From an uncultured Lachnospiraceae bacterium (lineage in GTDB: Bacteria; Bacillota; Clostridia; Lachnospirales; Lachnospiraceae): DNA of 64,000 bases. Location of the stretch: NCBI GenBank assembly GCA_910587635.1, contig CAJUNB010000018.1, positions 248,001 through 312,000 of the forward strand. The letters run 5' to 3'. Under the pieces are notes generated by a model. It saw only the letters and a program-made list of their open reading frames with translations. It ran no database searches and was not told the origin of the DNA. Positions 17,348 to 26,806 of the stretch are shown here, piece by piece (within the stretch, counting starts at the first letter, position 1; each line of letters starts with the position of its first letter). Position numbers and translations under genes: made by a program.

Positions 17348-17971
17348 ATGAAAAAGAAAAGACCGGAACATATCGGAATCATCCCGGATGGGAACCGTCG
17401 TTGGGCGTTGGCTCATGGGATGGAAAAGCAGGATGGTTATGCCTTTGGACTGAAGCCGGGTCTGCAGCTTTTACAGTTGGCAAAAGCAGAAGGCATCAGA
17501 GAGATCACATATTATGGATTTACGATGGATAACTGTAAAAGACCGGGAGAGCAGCTTGCAGCATTCAGCCGGGCCTGTGTAGAGGCAGTGGAGCTTCTGG
17601 CAGCTGACGGAGCCGAGCTGCTCGTTCTGGGTAACAGGGAGTCCAAGTGTTTTCCACGGGAGCTTCTGCCCTATACGGAGCGGACAAAGGTGGGAGAAGG
17701 AGGTATCCGGGTAAATTTCCTCGTGAACTATGGCTGGCAGTGGGATCTGGCTCAAATACAGAAAGACGGGAAACCTCATTCCAGAGAGGTTTCCCGTATT
17801 GATCTTGTCATCCGGTGGGGCGGTATGCGGCGGCTTTCGGGATTTTTGCCGATACAGACTGTCTATGCGGATTTTTATGTGGAAGAGAAGCTGTGGCCTG
17901 ATTTTGAAGCACAGGATTTGGAACGGGCGCTCGTCTGGTATGGAAGGCAGGACGTGACGCTGGGAGGATAG
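17348..17971 (+). CDS. divergent cis-prenyltransferase (UppS-like)
   Basis: A 207-residue protein of the undecaprenyl diphosphate synthase family, shorter than the usual 240-250 residues. The catalytic loop appears as HIGIIPDGNRRWA, the middle motif as GFTMDNCKRP (normally FSTENWKRP), and the C-terminal diphosphate site as DLVIRWGGMRRLSGFLPIQ. The Gly-His that usually follows the first motif is Gly-Tyr here. It is probably an accessory prenyltransferase rather than the housekeeping UppS, because no cdsA, frr or other cell-wall lipid gene is adjacent. ATG 17348 is preferred over GTG 17339 on ribosome-site spacing. Confidence 0.7.
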   Translation: MKKKRPEHIGIIPDGNRRWALAHGMEKQDGYAFGLKPGLQLLQLAKAEGIREITYYGFTMDNCKRPGEQLAAFSRACVEAVELLAADGAELLVLGNRESKCFPRELLPYTERTKVGEGGIRVNFLVNYGWQWDLAQIQKDGKPHSREVSRIDLVIRWGGMRRLSGFLPIQTVYADFYVEEKLWPDFEAQDLERALVWYGRQDVTLGG

Positions 17972-18081
17972 ATCAGAAAGGCAGTGTGCCAAACGGCAGA
18001 AGGACATCAGAGAAGGCAGAAAAGAGAGTATGCGGCTTGGCAGACAGATGATACTCTGTGACAGAAGAAAAGGAGTCGGAA

Positions 18082-19050
18082 ATGAAATTTGCAATTTTAG
18101 CAGCGGGAAATATCGCCAACTGCATGGCGGAGGCGATATCAGGTATTGATAAAATAGAGAAATATGCAGTGGCCTGCCGGGAATTGTCCAGGGCAAAGGC
18201 GTTTGCAGAGAAATGGGGATTTACCAGGGCATATGGTTCTTATGAAGAAATGCTGGAAGACCCTGAAGTAGAGCTTGTCTATGTGGCTTCTCCTCATTCT
18301 CATCATTATGTGCACACAAAAATGTGTCTGGAGCATGGAAAGCATGTGCTTGTAGAAAAGGCATTTACAGTCAATGCCATACAGGCCCGGGAACTGATCG
18401 AGATGGCAGAGGAAAAAGGACTGCTCCTGACGGAGGCGATCTGGACGAGATATATGCCAAGCAGAAAGATGATTGATGATCTCGTGGAAAGCGGCGTTAT
18501 CGGCAAGGTGACGTCACTGACTGCAAATCTTGGCTACGTATTGCCCCATGTGGAACGTCTGCAAAAACCGGAGCTTGCAGGAGGAGCTCTTCTGGACCTG
18601 GGGGTTTATCCTATTAATTTTGCCATGATGGTATTTCATGAGTCAGTGGAAAAAGTAACTTCCTGCGCGGTTATGTCGCCTCTTGGGATAGACTGGACAA
18701 ACAGCATTACGCTGACATTTTCCAGCGGCGTTATGGCGGTTCTGCACAGTAATATGTTGGCGCAGACCGATCGGCAGGGTGTGATCAACGGTGAGAAAGG
18801 GTATCTCGAAGTACAGAATATTAATAATTGTGAAGAAATCCGTGTATTTGACCTGGACAGGAAGATGACTGCCTCCTACCATGTCCCGGAACAGATCAAT
18901 GGTTATGAGTATGAAGTTCTTGCCTGTATAGAGGCGATAGAAGCGGGGAAGACGGAATGCAGAGAAATGCCTCACAGTGAGACATTGCGGGTTATGGAAC
19001 TGATGGATGATATCCGAAGAGAGTGGGGGATGAAGTTTCCCTGTGAATAA
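18082..19050 (+). CDS. Gfo/Idh/MocA-family oxidoreductase
   Basis: A 322-residue NAD(P)-dependent sugar/polyol dehydrogenase-like protein. The Rossmann start MKFAILAAGNIANCMAEAI is followed by VYVASPHSHHY and the catalytic EKAFTVNA (EKP-like) near residue 95, then a C-terminal alpha/beta domain with GGALLDLGVYPINF. AAGGAGT lies 6 bases before ATG 18082; the frame is open back to GTG 18058. It is the last gene of the putative carbohydrate locus. Substrate not assignable from sequence. Confidence 0.8.
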   Translation: MKFAILAAGNIANCMAEAISGIDKIEKYAVACRELSRAKAFAEKWGFTRAYGSYEEMLEDPEVELVYVASPHSHHYVHTKMCLEHGKHVLVEKAFTVNAIQARELIEMAEEKGLLLTEAIWTRYMPSRKMIDDLVESGVIGKVTSLTANLGYVLPHVERLQKPELAGGALLDLGVYPINFAMMVFHESVEKVTSCAVMSPLGIDWTNSITLTFSSGVMAVLHSNMLAQTDRQGVINGEKGYLEVQNINNCEEIRVFDLDRKMTASYHVPEQINGYEYEVLACIEAIEAGKTECREMPHSETLRVMELMDDIRREWGMKFPCE

Positions 19051-19105
19051 AAATTCTGTTTCATAGAAAATTTGGCAAATATATACATAAGCTGGAAAAA
19101 CAGGA

Positions 19106-19134
19106 TTGAGGAAAGGTGGAAAAGCGTATATAAT
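19106..19134 (+). promoter_or_regulatory. promoter of the chemoreceptor gene
   Basis: TTGAGG (19106-19111), a 17-base spacer and a consensus TATAAT (19129-19134) lie about 100 bases before the chemoreceptor start. Confidence 0.55.
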
Positions 19135-19236
19135 ATAAAATAAGATGTTGGATACCAATCTGTTGATATCCACATTTGTTTTTGTGCAGAGATTTCTGTA
19201 CAATATTTTGATTAAAAATACGTGGGAGAGATAGGT

Positions 19237-21027
19237 ATGAGCAAGGCGGGCAGAGAGGAACAGATTAAAAGTCGGGAAAAAACAGGGGCAGGCAATTATA
19301 TGGCAGAAATGAAGATATCGCCGATTTGGTCGATCCGTGCCAGGATTCTTATGATGAGTATGGCGGCGATCGTGATCGTAAGTATGTTGCAAATTTTCAT
19401 TTTTAGCAGCATGTCCAGGAAGCAGTTTAAGGATATGGTAGTATGCTATATGGATGATCTGGCGAATTCCTATGGAAAGACAATGAATATCCGGGTTTCG
19501 GATCTGGAAAAGGAAGGAAAGCAGCCGGATACAGCCTTCTGGGAAGAGATGGTAGGCGGTGTAAATATTATGGATCTGGATGGTTCCTATGCCTACATCG
19601 TGGACAGCAACGGAATCATGTGTTATCACCCGACAGCGGACAAAATCGGTAATCCAGTGGAAAATGAAGCGGTGAATGGGGCTGTAGCACAGATACAGTC
19701 GGGGAATATTCCGAAGGAAACCGTTTCTGTCAAGTATGAGTATAACGGAGATAAGAAATATGCGGCATACAGTACGATGGAGGACGGTTCTTACATATTT
19801 GTCATAACAGCAGATGAAGATGCTGCCATGAAATCTTCCGGCGGCAGCATGAAGTCATCGGATGAAATCATCTGGACCAGTGTTTTCTGGGGCGGTATTA
19901 CGATGTTCATCTGTATGTTCGTTGCTTTTTTACTCTGCGATATTATGATCAGGCCGCTGCGCCGTATTGCAGAGATTACGATGAAGTTCGCAGGGCTGGA
20001 TTTCAGGGCGGATCAGAGCCAGAGAAAACTGAGTGCCAGAAAAGATGAGATCGGTGCCATAAGCCGTGCGGTTGATATTTTGCGGGAGCAGCTTTCCGGG
20101 GTCATTGGCAGGATCGAAGAACACAGTGGTACAGTAATGGAGACGGCTCATATGCTGAACGGAGATACAGATTCGATTTCCAGTGCAGTGGAGCAGGTGG
20201 ATCAGGCTGTACAGGATATGGCGGAAGGGGCCACTGCCCAGGCGGAAGAGACCCAGAAGGCGACAGAAAATATCGTTCTGATGGGAAGCATGATCGAAGA
20301 AAACAATCTGGAGATGGAAGACCTTCACAGGACTGCGGAGAGTATGTATACATCCAGTGAGGTGGCGGCAGAAACACTGGATACGATGAACGAAGTAAAT
20401 CGGAAAGCCCAAGAGGCGATCGATTTGATCTATGAACAGACCAATACTACGAATGAATCTGTAATTAAGATTAAAGCAGCAATCACCTTGATTACATCCA
20501 TTGCGGAAGAGACAAATCTGCTGTCGCTGAATGCGGCAATCGAGGCTGCCAGAGCCGGGGAACAGGGCAGAGGATTTGCCGTTGTGGCGGAACAGATTCA
20601 GAAACTTGCAGAAGAATCCAATGAATCTGCAAAGCAGATCGGCCAGATTATAGCATTGCTGATGTCTGATTCGGAGAAGGCAGTACAGACGATGGCGGAA
20701 GTCAAACAGGTCATGGAAGATCAGAATGAAAATGTAGGTACAACAAAGGACCGGTTTGCAGAAATGCATGAAGGCATTGCGAAGACAATAGAGGGAATCC
20801 GCAGTATTGCAGAGAAGATGGAGAAAATAGACAGTACCCGAATCAGTGTGGTGGATATCGTGCAGAATCTCACATCTCTTGCAGAAGAGAATGCGGCGGG
20901 GACCGAGGAAACTTCCGCTTCTGTAACAGAGGTAGGTGAGCATATGTCACGGATTGCACAGACGGCAGGAGAGCTGAGACAGATAGCGGACGGTCTCCAG
21001 AAGGAGATGGAAGTATTTCTCCTTTAG
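19237..21027 (+). CDS. methyl-accepting chemotaxis protein
   Basis: A 596-residue chemoreceptor. A first membrane helix at about residues 35-55 (ILMMSMAAIVIVSMLQIFIF) precedes an extracellular sensor resembling a single Cache domain (IVDSNGIMCYHPTADKIG). A second membrane helix, a HAMP domain and the long signalling coiled coil follow. The signalling tip reads EETNLLSLNAAIEAARAGEQ, the CheA/CheW contact region. ATG 19237 with GGAGAG upstream is preferred to GTG 19222. Ligand unknown; no other chemotaxis gene is adjacent. Confidence 0.9.
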   Translation: MSKAGREEQIKSREKTGAGNYMAEMKISPIWSIRARILMMSMAAIVIVSMLQIFIFSSMSRKQFKDMVVCYMDDLANSYGKTMNIRVSDLEKEGKQPDTAFWEEMVGGVNIMDLDGSYAYIVDSNGIMCYHPTADKIGNPVENEAVNGAVAQIQSGNIPKETVSVKYEYNGDKKYAAYSTMEDGSYIFVITADEDAAMKSSGGSMKSSDEIIWTSVFWGGITMFICMFVAFLLCDIMIRPLRRIAEITMKFAGLDFRADQSQRKLSARKDEIGAISRAVDILREQLSGVIGRIEEHSGTVMETAHMLNGDTDSISSAVEQVDQAVQDMAEGATAQAEETQKATENIVLMGSMIEENNLEMEDLHRTAESMYTSSEVAAETLDTMNEVNRKAQEAIDLIYEQTNTTNESVIKIKAAITLITSIAEETNLLSLNAAIEAARAGEQGRGFAVVAEQIQKLAEESNESAKQIGQIIALLMSDSEKAVQTMAEVKQVMEDQNENVGTTKDRFAEMHEGIAKTIEGIRSIAEKMEKIDSTRISVVDIVQNLTSLAEENAAGTEETSASVTEVGEHMSRIAQTAGELRQIADGLQKEMEVFLL

Positions 21028-21103
21028 TGGAAAGTAAAGATTTGGGTGTCAGAAGCCAGGAGAAAAAAGGCTTTTGATACCTGATTTTTAAAGGAAATAA
21101 CAG

Positions 21104-21883
21104 ATGGACGGTAGATTTTTTGATGACCGGAGAATTGCGAAAGGGTATGCGAAAGACAGACCCTTTTTGCATACTCAGGTCATAGATATGGTGAAAAAAG
21201 AATGTATTGGTTCCAGAATATTTCAAAACGGTCTGGATGTGGGCTGCGGCGCCGGTCTGTCTACAAGAGCACTGAAGGCGCTTTGCAACGAAGTAACCGG
21301 AATCGATATTTCCGGTGAAATGATCGAGGAAGCAAAGACGCTGTATACAGAGCCTGGCTATGCTTTCAGGAAAGGCAGTGGAGAAGCAATTCCATTTCCT
21401 GATGTATCTGTGGATATCATAAGCGGGGCCGGTATGATAAACTGGACGGACAGAAATGCTTTTCTGATAAGTGCGGGAAGGGTACTGGAAAAGAGGGGGA
21501 TTTTATTTCTCTATGATTTCTGGATTTCAGACCGGATGGTGGAAAACGATGTTTATTCTCTGTGGTGGCATGACAGCTACAGAAAAAATTTTCCAGTGGC
21601 GTCAGGGAAGAAGGAAATGCCCTGGTGGAGCGATGAAGATGTGACGTCCTATGGATTTCGGACGGTGAAGCAGACTTCTTTTTATTTGAAATGGGGATTT
21701 ACAAAAGAGGAATTTATCCGGTTTATGATGCTGCAAAGCGATGTGAATGCACAGATCGGAAAGGAAGGGAAGACGAGAGAGGCGATAGAGGACTGGTTTG
21801 CAACTACGCTTACTCCGGTCTTTCAAAGAGAAAGGGAATTTGGAGTTTTTGAGGGCTATTATTGGCTCTATGAAAAAATCTGA
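21104..21883 (+). CDS. class I SAM-dependent methyltransferase
   Basis: A 259-residue methyltransferase with motif I LDVGCGAGLSTRAL at about residues 45-58, the acidic loop GIDISGEMIEEA and the post-I segment FPDVSVDIISGAGMINW typical of the UbiE/Methyltransf_11 group. AAAGGAAA precedes the ATG by 6 bases. It ends 18 bases before larB and may be cotranscribed with the nickel-cofactor operon, but no link to that cofactor is known. Substrate unknown. Confidence 0.8.
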   Translation: MDGRFFDDRRIAKGYAKDRPFLHTQVIDMVKKECIGSRIFQNGLDVGCGAGLSTRALKALCNEVTGIDISGEMIEEAKTLYTEPGYAFRKGSGEAIPFPDVSVDIISGAGMINWTDRNAFLISAGRVLEKRGILFLYDFWISDRMVENDVYSLWWHDSYRKNFPVASGKKEMPWWSDEDVTSYGFRTVKQTSFYLKWGFTKEEFIRFMMLQSDVNAQIGKEGKTREAIEDWFATTLTPVFQREREFGVFEGYYWLYEKI

Positions 21884-21901
21884 CAGAAAGGAAAATCCTG
21901 G

Positions 21902-22717
21902 ATGGAAGCGAGGAATATTTTAGAACAGGTGAAAAACGGTCAGCTCTCAGTAAAAGAAGCGGAACGATATTTCAAAAGAGAGCCTTTTGAAGAGCTGGGA
22001 TATGCCAAACTGGACTCCCATAGGGAAATACGTTCCGGGTTTCCTGAAGTCATTTATTGCAGTGGGAAAATGGATGATTTTCTTGTCTCTATCTATAAAA
22101 GAATGTATGAAAAAAATGGCGAAGTATTTGGGACGAGGGCAGATGAGCGCCAGTCTGAAATAATAAGGGGCGTATTGCCGGGGGTTAGTTATGACAGAGT
22201 CTCCCGGATTTTAAAAATAGAAAAACCGGGTAAAGAGCGAATCGGGAAGATCACAGTATGTACCGCGGGGACAGCGGATGTGCCGGTGGCGGAAGAGGCG
22301 GCCCAGACGGCAGAGTATTTCGGCAGCCGTGTGGAGCGAATTTATGACGTAGGTGTCAGTGGGCTTCACAGGCTGCTCTCCAGGCTGGATGAAATCCAGG
22401 AGGCGAACTGTGTCATTGCAGTAGCGGGCATGGAAGGGGCACTGGCCAGCGTCATAGGCGGGCTCGTGAGCAATCCGGTGATCGCCGTGCCTACTTCTGT
22501 AGGGTACGGTGCCAATATGCACGGCCTGTCGGCTCTTCTTACGATGATCAATTCCTGTGCCAACGGAGTTGCCACAGTAAATATAGACAATGGTTATGGG
22601 GCGGGATATCTGGCGACACAGATCAACCGGCTGGCAGTAAAAGGATATGAAAAAAACAGAATGTCTGAACAGACAAAAGGGGCAGAGAAACAGGAAAGGA
22701 CGGATAACAGCGGATGA
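21902..22717 (+). CDS. larB: nickel-pincer cofactor biosynthesis protein LarB
   Basis: A 271-residue LarB homologue, which carboxylates nicotinic acid adenine dinucleotide at C5 and hydrolyses the pyrophosphate in the first step of nickel-pincer nucleotide synthesis. The N-terminal part carries the GFPEVIYCSGK segment, and the C-terminal half is PurE-like (AGTADVPVAEEAAQTAEYFG, AVAGMEGALASVIGGLV, IAVPTSVGYGA). It overlaps larE by ATGA. Length and order larB-larE-larC match known loci. No larA (lactate racemase) is present in the window. Confidence 0.9.
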   Translation: MEARNILEQVKNGQLSVKEAERYFKREPFEELGYAKLDSHREIRSGFPEVIYCSGKMDDFLVSIYKRMYEKNGEVFGTRADERQSEIIRGVLPGVSYDRVSRILKIEKPGKERIGKITVCTAGTADVPVAEEAAQTAEYFGSRVERIYDVGVSGLHRLLSRLDEIQEANCVIAVAGMEGALASVIGGLVSNPVIAVPTSVGYGANMHGLSALLTMINSCANGVATVNIDNGYGAGYLATQINRLAVKGYEKNRMSEQTKGAEKQERTDNSG

Positions 22718-23523
22718 CAGAACCGGTAATGAGAAAGCTGGAAATGTTAAAGAAGTATCTGGAAGGACTGGACAGTGTGGCAGTGGCCTTTTCCGGGGGT
22801 GTGGATTCGGCTTTTTTGTTAAAAACTGCCCATGATGTGCTGGGAGAGAAAGCGGTGGCGGTAACGGCCAGATCCTGTCTCTTTCCGGAGAGGGAGCTGG
22901 AAGAGGCAAAGGAGTTCTGCCGGAAGGAAAATATCCGGCATTTTATTTTTGATGCGGAACAACTGAAGACAGAAGCGTTTTGCAGTAATCCAAAGAACAG
23001 GTGTTATCTGTGTAAGAAATATCTGTTTGAGGAAATATTGAAGATCGCTTCGAAGGCAGGGCTGGCAGCAGTAGCGGAAGGCTCGAATGTGGATGATGAA
23101 GGGGATTACAGACCGGGTATGACTGCCGTGGCGGAGCTGGGCATCACAAACCCGCTGCGGTATGCCCGGATGACGAAGGAAGATATCAGGCGGCTTTCCA
23201 GAATGATGGGGCTCTCTACATGGGACAAGCGGTCTTATGCCTGTCTTGCTTCCCGCTTTGTCTATGGGGAGCAGATTACGGAAGAAAAGCTGTCCATGGT
23301 AGATAAGGCAGAGCAGCTTTTGCTGGAACTGGGCTTTCGGCAGTTCCGGGTGCGTATCCACGGCAGGATGGCCCGGATAGAGGTGGAACCATCCCAGTTT
23401 GACAGGTTGATGGAGGAAGATGTGCGGGAAAGACTGGTAACGAGTCTGAAGCAGTATGGGTTTTCTTATGTGACTCTGGATTTGCAGGGATATCGCACGG
23501 GCAGTATGAATGAGGTGCTGTGA
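22714..23523 (+). CDS. larE: sulfur transferase LarE of nickel-pincer cofactor synthesis
   Basis: A 269-residue PP-loop enzyme (AFSGGVDSAFLLK near residue 28) that installs sulfur on the LarB product. The cysteine of ACLASR, equivalent to the sacrificial Cys176 of the Lactiplantibacillus enzyme, is present. Two further cysteines in RCYLCKK may place this protein in the Fe-S-cluster group that uses sulfide catalytically rather than sacrificing its own cysteine; that assignment is inference. Its ATG lies in the larB stop (ATGA), so translation is coupled. Confidence 0.9.
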   Translation: MTEPVMRKLEMLKKYLEGLDSVAVAFSGGVDSAFLLKTAHDVLGEKAVAVTARSCLFPERELEEAKEFCRKENIRHFIFDAEQLKTEAFCSNPKNRCYLCKKYLFEEILKIASKAGLAAVAEGSNVDDEGDYRPGMTAVAELGITNPLRYARMTKEDIRRLSRMMGLSTWDKRSYACLASRFVYGEQITEEKLSMVDKAEQLLLELGFRQFRVRIHGRMARIEVEPSQFDRLMEEDVRERLVTSLKQYGFSYVTLDLQGYRTGSMNEVL

Positions 23524-23585
23524 ATAAGGACAATGAGGACCAGAGGCAAAAGACATTGTCCACTGAGGGTAGGAAAGGATAAAAT

Positions 23586-24845
23586 ATGGCAAAAACATTA
23601 TATTTGGAGTGCAATGCAGGAATAAGCGGAGATATGACAGTGGCTGCACTGCTGGATCTGGGAGCCAGCCAGGAAGTTCTGCAGGAGGTACTGAAGAGTA
23701 TTCCGGTGAATGGATTTTCTGTGGAAATCGGACGGGTAAAAAAGGCGGGTATCGACTGCTGTGACTTCCGGGTCATATTGGATCATGAGCATGAGAATCA
23801 TGATCATGATATGGAATATCTGCACGGGCACAGTCATGAGCACAGTCACGGGCATGGACATCATCATGAGCACAGAGGGATGGCCGAGATCAGAGAGATA
23901 CTGGCGGCATGCCAGATGACAAAGCGGGCGAGACAGATCGGAGAAAAAATTTTTGAGATTCTTGCAGAATCTGAAGGGAAGGCGCACAACGTACCTGTAG
24001 AAGAGGTACATTTTCATGAAGTGGGTGCAGTGGACTCTGTTGTTGACATTGTGTCGGCAGCAGTCTGTCTGGATAATCTGGGGATCGAGGAAGTCATTGT
24101 GCCCAGTCTGTGTGAGGGCAAAGGGACAGTCAGATGTCAGCACGGTATTCTGCCGATACCGGTGCCTGCAGTTGCCAATATTTTATCTGCCTATCGGATA
24201 CGGACGGAGTTGCTGGATGCAAAGGGTGAGTTTGTGACGCCTACAGGGGCGGCGATCGTGGCCGCCGTCAGGACAGGGGACAGACTTCCCGGGGAATTTA
24301 CGATTCGAAAAGTGGGAATGGGTGCAGGAAAGCGCAGTTATGAGTGTCCCAGCATTCTGCGGGCGATGATCATAGAAAAAGCAGTTGATGAAAAGGAGAC
24401 ATTCCAGAGAGATACGATCTATAAGCTGGAGACGAATATCGATGACAGCACAGGAGAGATGCTGGGGTATGTCATGGAGAAGCTCCTGGAAGCGGGTGCC
24501 AGGGATGTACACTATATACCGGTCTATATGAAAAAGAACAGACCTGCATGGCAGCTCAATGTGATCTGTACCAGAGAAGCGATAGAGCGAATGGAGCAGA
24601 TTATTTTCTCGGAAACGACTACGATCGGTATCCGACGGTCAGAGATGGAGCGAAGTGTACTGGCAAGAGAGCAGATCACTGTAGGGACTCCCTACGGGAA
24701 AGCGACAGTGAAGGTCTGTAGATCATCCAGGGGAGAGAGGAGATATCCTGAATATGACAGTGTTGTCGCTATTTGTAAAGAGAGCGGGCTGTCTTTTGGA
24801 GAAGCATACGAACTGGTAAAAGAGGCGGGAATTATAAAACGTTAA
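23586..24845 (+). CDS. larC: nickel insertion protein LarC (single full-length ORF)
   Basis: A 419-residue LarC, the CTP-dependent nickel inserter that completes the pincer cofactor. The N-terminal LYLECNAGISGDMTVAALLDLG and the VHFHEVGAVDSVVDIVSAAV segment are typical. Between about residues 62 and 98 is a histidine-rich stretch (alternating HEH, HDH, HGH) that could bind nickel. In Lactiplantibacillus plantarum larC is split and needs a programmed frameshift; here one uninterrupted frame covers both halves. GGAAAGG lies upstream. A nickel importer follows 15 bases later. Confidence 0.9.
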   Translation: MAKTLYLECNAGISGDMTVAALLDLGASQEVLQEVLKSIPVNGFSVEIGRVKKAGIDCCDFRVILDHEHENHDHDMEYLHGHSHEHSHGHGHHHEHRGMAEIREILAACQMTKRARQIGEKIFEILAESEGKAHNVPVEEVHFHEVGAVDSVVDIVSAAVCLDNLGIEEVIVPSLCEGKGTVRCQHGILPIPVPAVANILSAYRIRTELLDAKGEFVTPTGAAIVAAVRTGDRLPGEFTIRKVGMGAGKRSYECPSILRAMIIEKAVDEKETFQRDTIYKLETNIDDSTGEMLGYVMEKLLEAGARDVHYIPVYMKKNRPAWQLNVICTREAIERMEQIIFSETTTIGIRRSEMERSVLAREQITVGTPYGKATVKVCRSSRGERRYPEYDSVVAICKESGLSFGEAYELVKEAGIIKR

Positions 24846-24860
24846 AAAGGAGAAATTATT

Positions 24861-25904
24861 ATGCATATGGCAGACGCTTTGATCACACCTGCAGTAGCTG
24901 GCGGAATGTATGCCTGTTCCGGTGCGGCGATGTGTTACTCTGTGAAAAAGATAAAAGGACTGGAAGAGCCGGAGAAAATACCGGTCATGGGTGTTATGGG
25001 CGCCTTTGTGTTTGCGGCGCAGATGATTAACTTTACGATACCGGGGACGGGCTCTTCGGGGCATCTGTGCGGCGGGGTACTTATGTCAGCCGTACTTGGG
25101 CCGGAGGCAGGGTTTCTGACGATGATAGGTGTGTTGCTGGTACAGTGCCTTCTGTTTGCGGACGGCGGTCTGTTAGCGCTTGGCGCTAACATATGGAATA
25201 TGGCATTCTATGGCTGCTTTATCGGGGGGCTGCTTATCTGGAAATGTACGATGAAGAGGGGGATGTCCAGGAAAAAAGTGATAGCGGCTTCCTTTGTGGG
25301 ATGTATCCTGACTTTGCAGCTGGGCGCTTTTTCGGTGGTGCTGGAGACGATGATATCCGGTGTAACACAGCTGCCCCCGGGAATTTTCCTGGCAGCGATG
25401 CAGCCGATACATCTTGCTATCGGTCTTGTGGAAGGGGGCATCACAGCGGCTGTCTTACTCTTTTTGTATGAGATGAGGCCAGAGCTTTTATGGGGATACA
25501 ACGGACGGACAGCGATGGAAAAGGCAGGAGGCAGTGGAGAAAGAGAGCAGACAGCCTACAGGAAAAAAGCGGCCCGGCTCTCTGCCTGGCAGACAGTGGG
25601 GGTGTTGGCGGTGAGCGCTCTTGTGATTGGCGGTCTGTTGTCTCAGGCTGCTTCTGCCTACCCGGACGGGCTGGAGTGGTCGATCGAGCGAACTACCGGC
25701 AGAGAGGAAATTTCTGCTTCGGGAGATATATATGAAGCGGCGGCCGATGTGCAGGAGGCTGCGGCGTTGTTTCCCGATTATGGCTTCCGGGAGAGCGGAT
25801 CTGCTGTGGGAACTTCTTTCTCCGGGGTTATCGGCGGTATTACCGTAATTGGTCTGTGTGTTATCTGCTGTTACGCATTGCGATTTTTCAGAAAGAGGCG
25901 GTGA
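24861..25904 (+). CDS. nikMN: nickel ECF transporter substrate-specific component NikM fused to NikN-like domain
   Basis: A 347-residue membrane protein. The N-terminus MHMADALITPAVAGG has the Met-His start of CbiM/NikM proteins, whose second-position histidine binds the metal in characterised members. About six hydrophobic helices follow, with FTIPGTGSSGHLCGGVLMS, and after a linker the C-terminal part carries PDGLEW near residue 265, the mark of the PDGLE/NikN domain. The fused NikMN form and the larC gene 15 bases upstream favour nickel over cobalt. It works with NikQ and NikO. Confidence 0.85.
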   Translation: MHMADALITPAVAGGMYACSGAAMCYSVKKIKGLEEPEKIPVMGVMGAFVFAAQMINFTIPGTGSSGHLCGGVLMSAVLGPEAGFLTMIGVLLVQCLLFADGGLLALGANIWNMAFYGCFIGGLLIWKCTMKRGMSRKKVIAASFVGCILTLQLGAFSVVLETMISGVTQLPPGIFLAAMQPIHLAIGLVEGGITAAVLLFLYEMRPELLWGYNGRTAMEKAGGSGEREQTAYRKKAARLSAWQTVGVLAVSALVIGGLLSQAASAYPDGLEWSIERTTGREEISASGDIYEAAADVQEAAALFPDYGFRESGSAVGTSFSGVIGGITVIGLCVICCYALRFFRKRR

Positions 25905-25905
25905 C

Positions 25906-26712
25906 ATGGACAGACTGCAGACAGCGATAACAGCGCTGCATGAAGCGGATGCAGAATCTGGCAGGCGTAAATCGCGAAGCAGGCTGACTCCTGTGGCACG
26001 CCTGATCGTATGCATCGGTTTTCTCGGAGTGACAGTATCCTTTGACAAATACAATATAGCAGGACTGCTCAGTATGTCTCTGTATTTAATTGTGACAGGT
26101 ATCTGGGAGGAGATCTCTCTGTGGAAAGGATTTTCCCGGTTAAAATATATTTTTGCAGTCCTTTTGTTGTTGGGGATTGCCAACATATTTTATGACAGAA
26201 ATGTCATAATGTTTCTTGGCGGCATACCGATAACAGGGGGAATGCTGTCTTTCGTAACTTTATTTCTAAAAGGGGCCTTTGCCGTGTATGGGGCCTATTT
26301 TCTGCTGCTTACGGTGGGGATAGACCGCCTCTGTATGGCGCTGCGAAAATTGAAGGTGCCCAGGATGATGGTAACGGTATTGCTGCTGACATACCGGTAT
26401 CTTATTGTCCTGCTGAAAGAGGCACAGCGGATGATGCAGGCCTATGAGCTGCGTTCTTTCCGGCACAGGGGCATTCACATAAGAGCCTGGGGGGATTTTC
26501 CGGGGCTGCTTTTGCTCAGAAGTATGGATCGGGCTTTACAGATATATGACAGTATGTTGCTGCGGGGATATGACGGAGAGTTTCTGTATGAAATGACAGA
26601 GAGAAAAGCTGGATGGACAATCAGTGTTTTGTATATGGCAGGGTGGCTTGCCCTGTTTGCTCTGCTGCGCAGCGTGCCGGTGTTTGCATTGGTGGGAAAA
26701 CTGTTTTTATAA
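25906..26712 (+). CDS. nikQ: nickel ECF transporter transmembrane component (CbiQ/NikQ)
   Basis: A 268-residue EcfT-type protein with about five hydrophobic helices. The coupling motifs near the C-terminus (MMQAYELRSFRHRG and MLLRGYDGEF, the A-R-G-type signatures) contact the ATPase. ATG 25906 directly follows the nikMN stop (GGCGGTGACATGG) and is chosen over upstream in-frame codons at 25849. It couples ATP hydrolysis by NikO to NikMN. Confidence 0.85.
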   Translation: MDRLQTAITALHEADAESGRRKSRSRLTPVARLIVCIGFLGVTVSFDKYNIAGLLSMSLYLIVTGIWEEISLWKGFSRLKYIFAVLLLLGIANIFYDRNVIMFLGGIPITGGMLSFVTLFLKGAFAVYGAYFLLLTVGIDRLCMALRKLKVPRMMVTVLLLTYRYLIVLLKEAQRMMQAYELRSFRHRGIHIRAWGDFPGLLLLRSMDRALQIYDSMLLRGYDGEFLYEMTERKAGWTISVLYMAGWLALFALLRSVPVFALVGKLFL

Positions 26713-26806
26713 GGGTGCCCCTTGCCATTTTATGATTTTTGGACATCCTGATAAAAACAATCATTTACAGGACGGATTTTTGTGAAAAAGGAGTGAAAAC
26801 GCCAGT

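Noticed and set aside
23770..23880. Repetitive CAT/CAC-rich stretch as a possible DNA repeat
   Set aside because: It encodes the histidine-rich segment of LarC; the repetition is at protein level and fits nickel binding.
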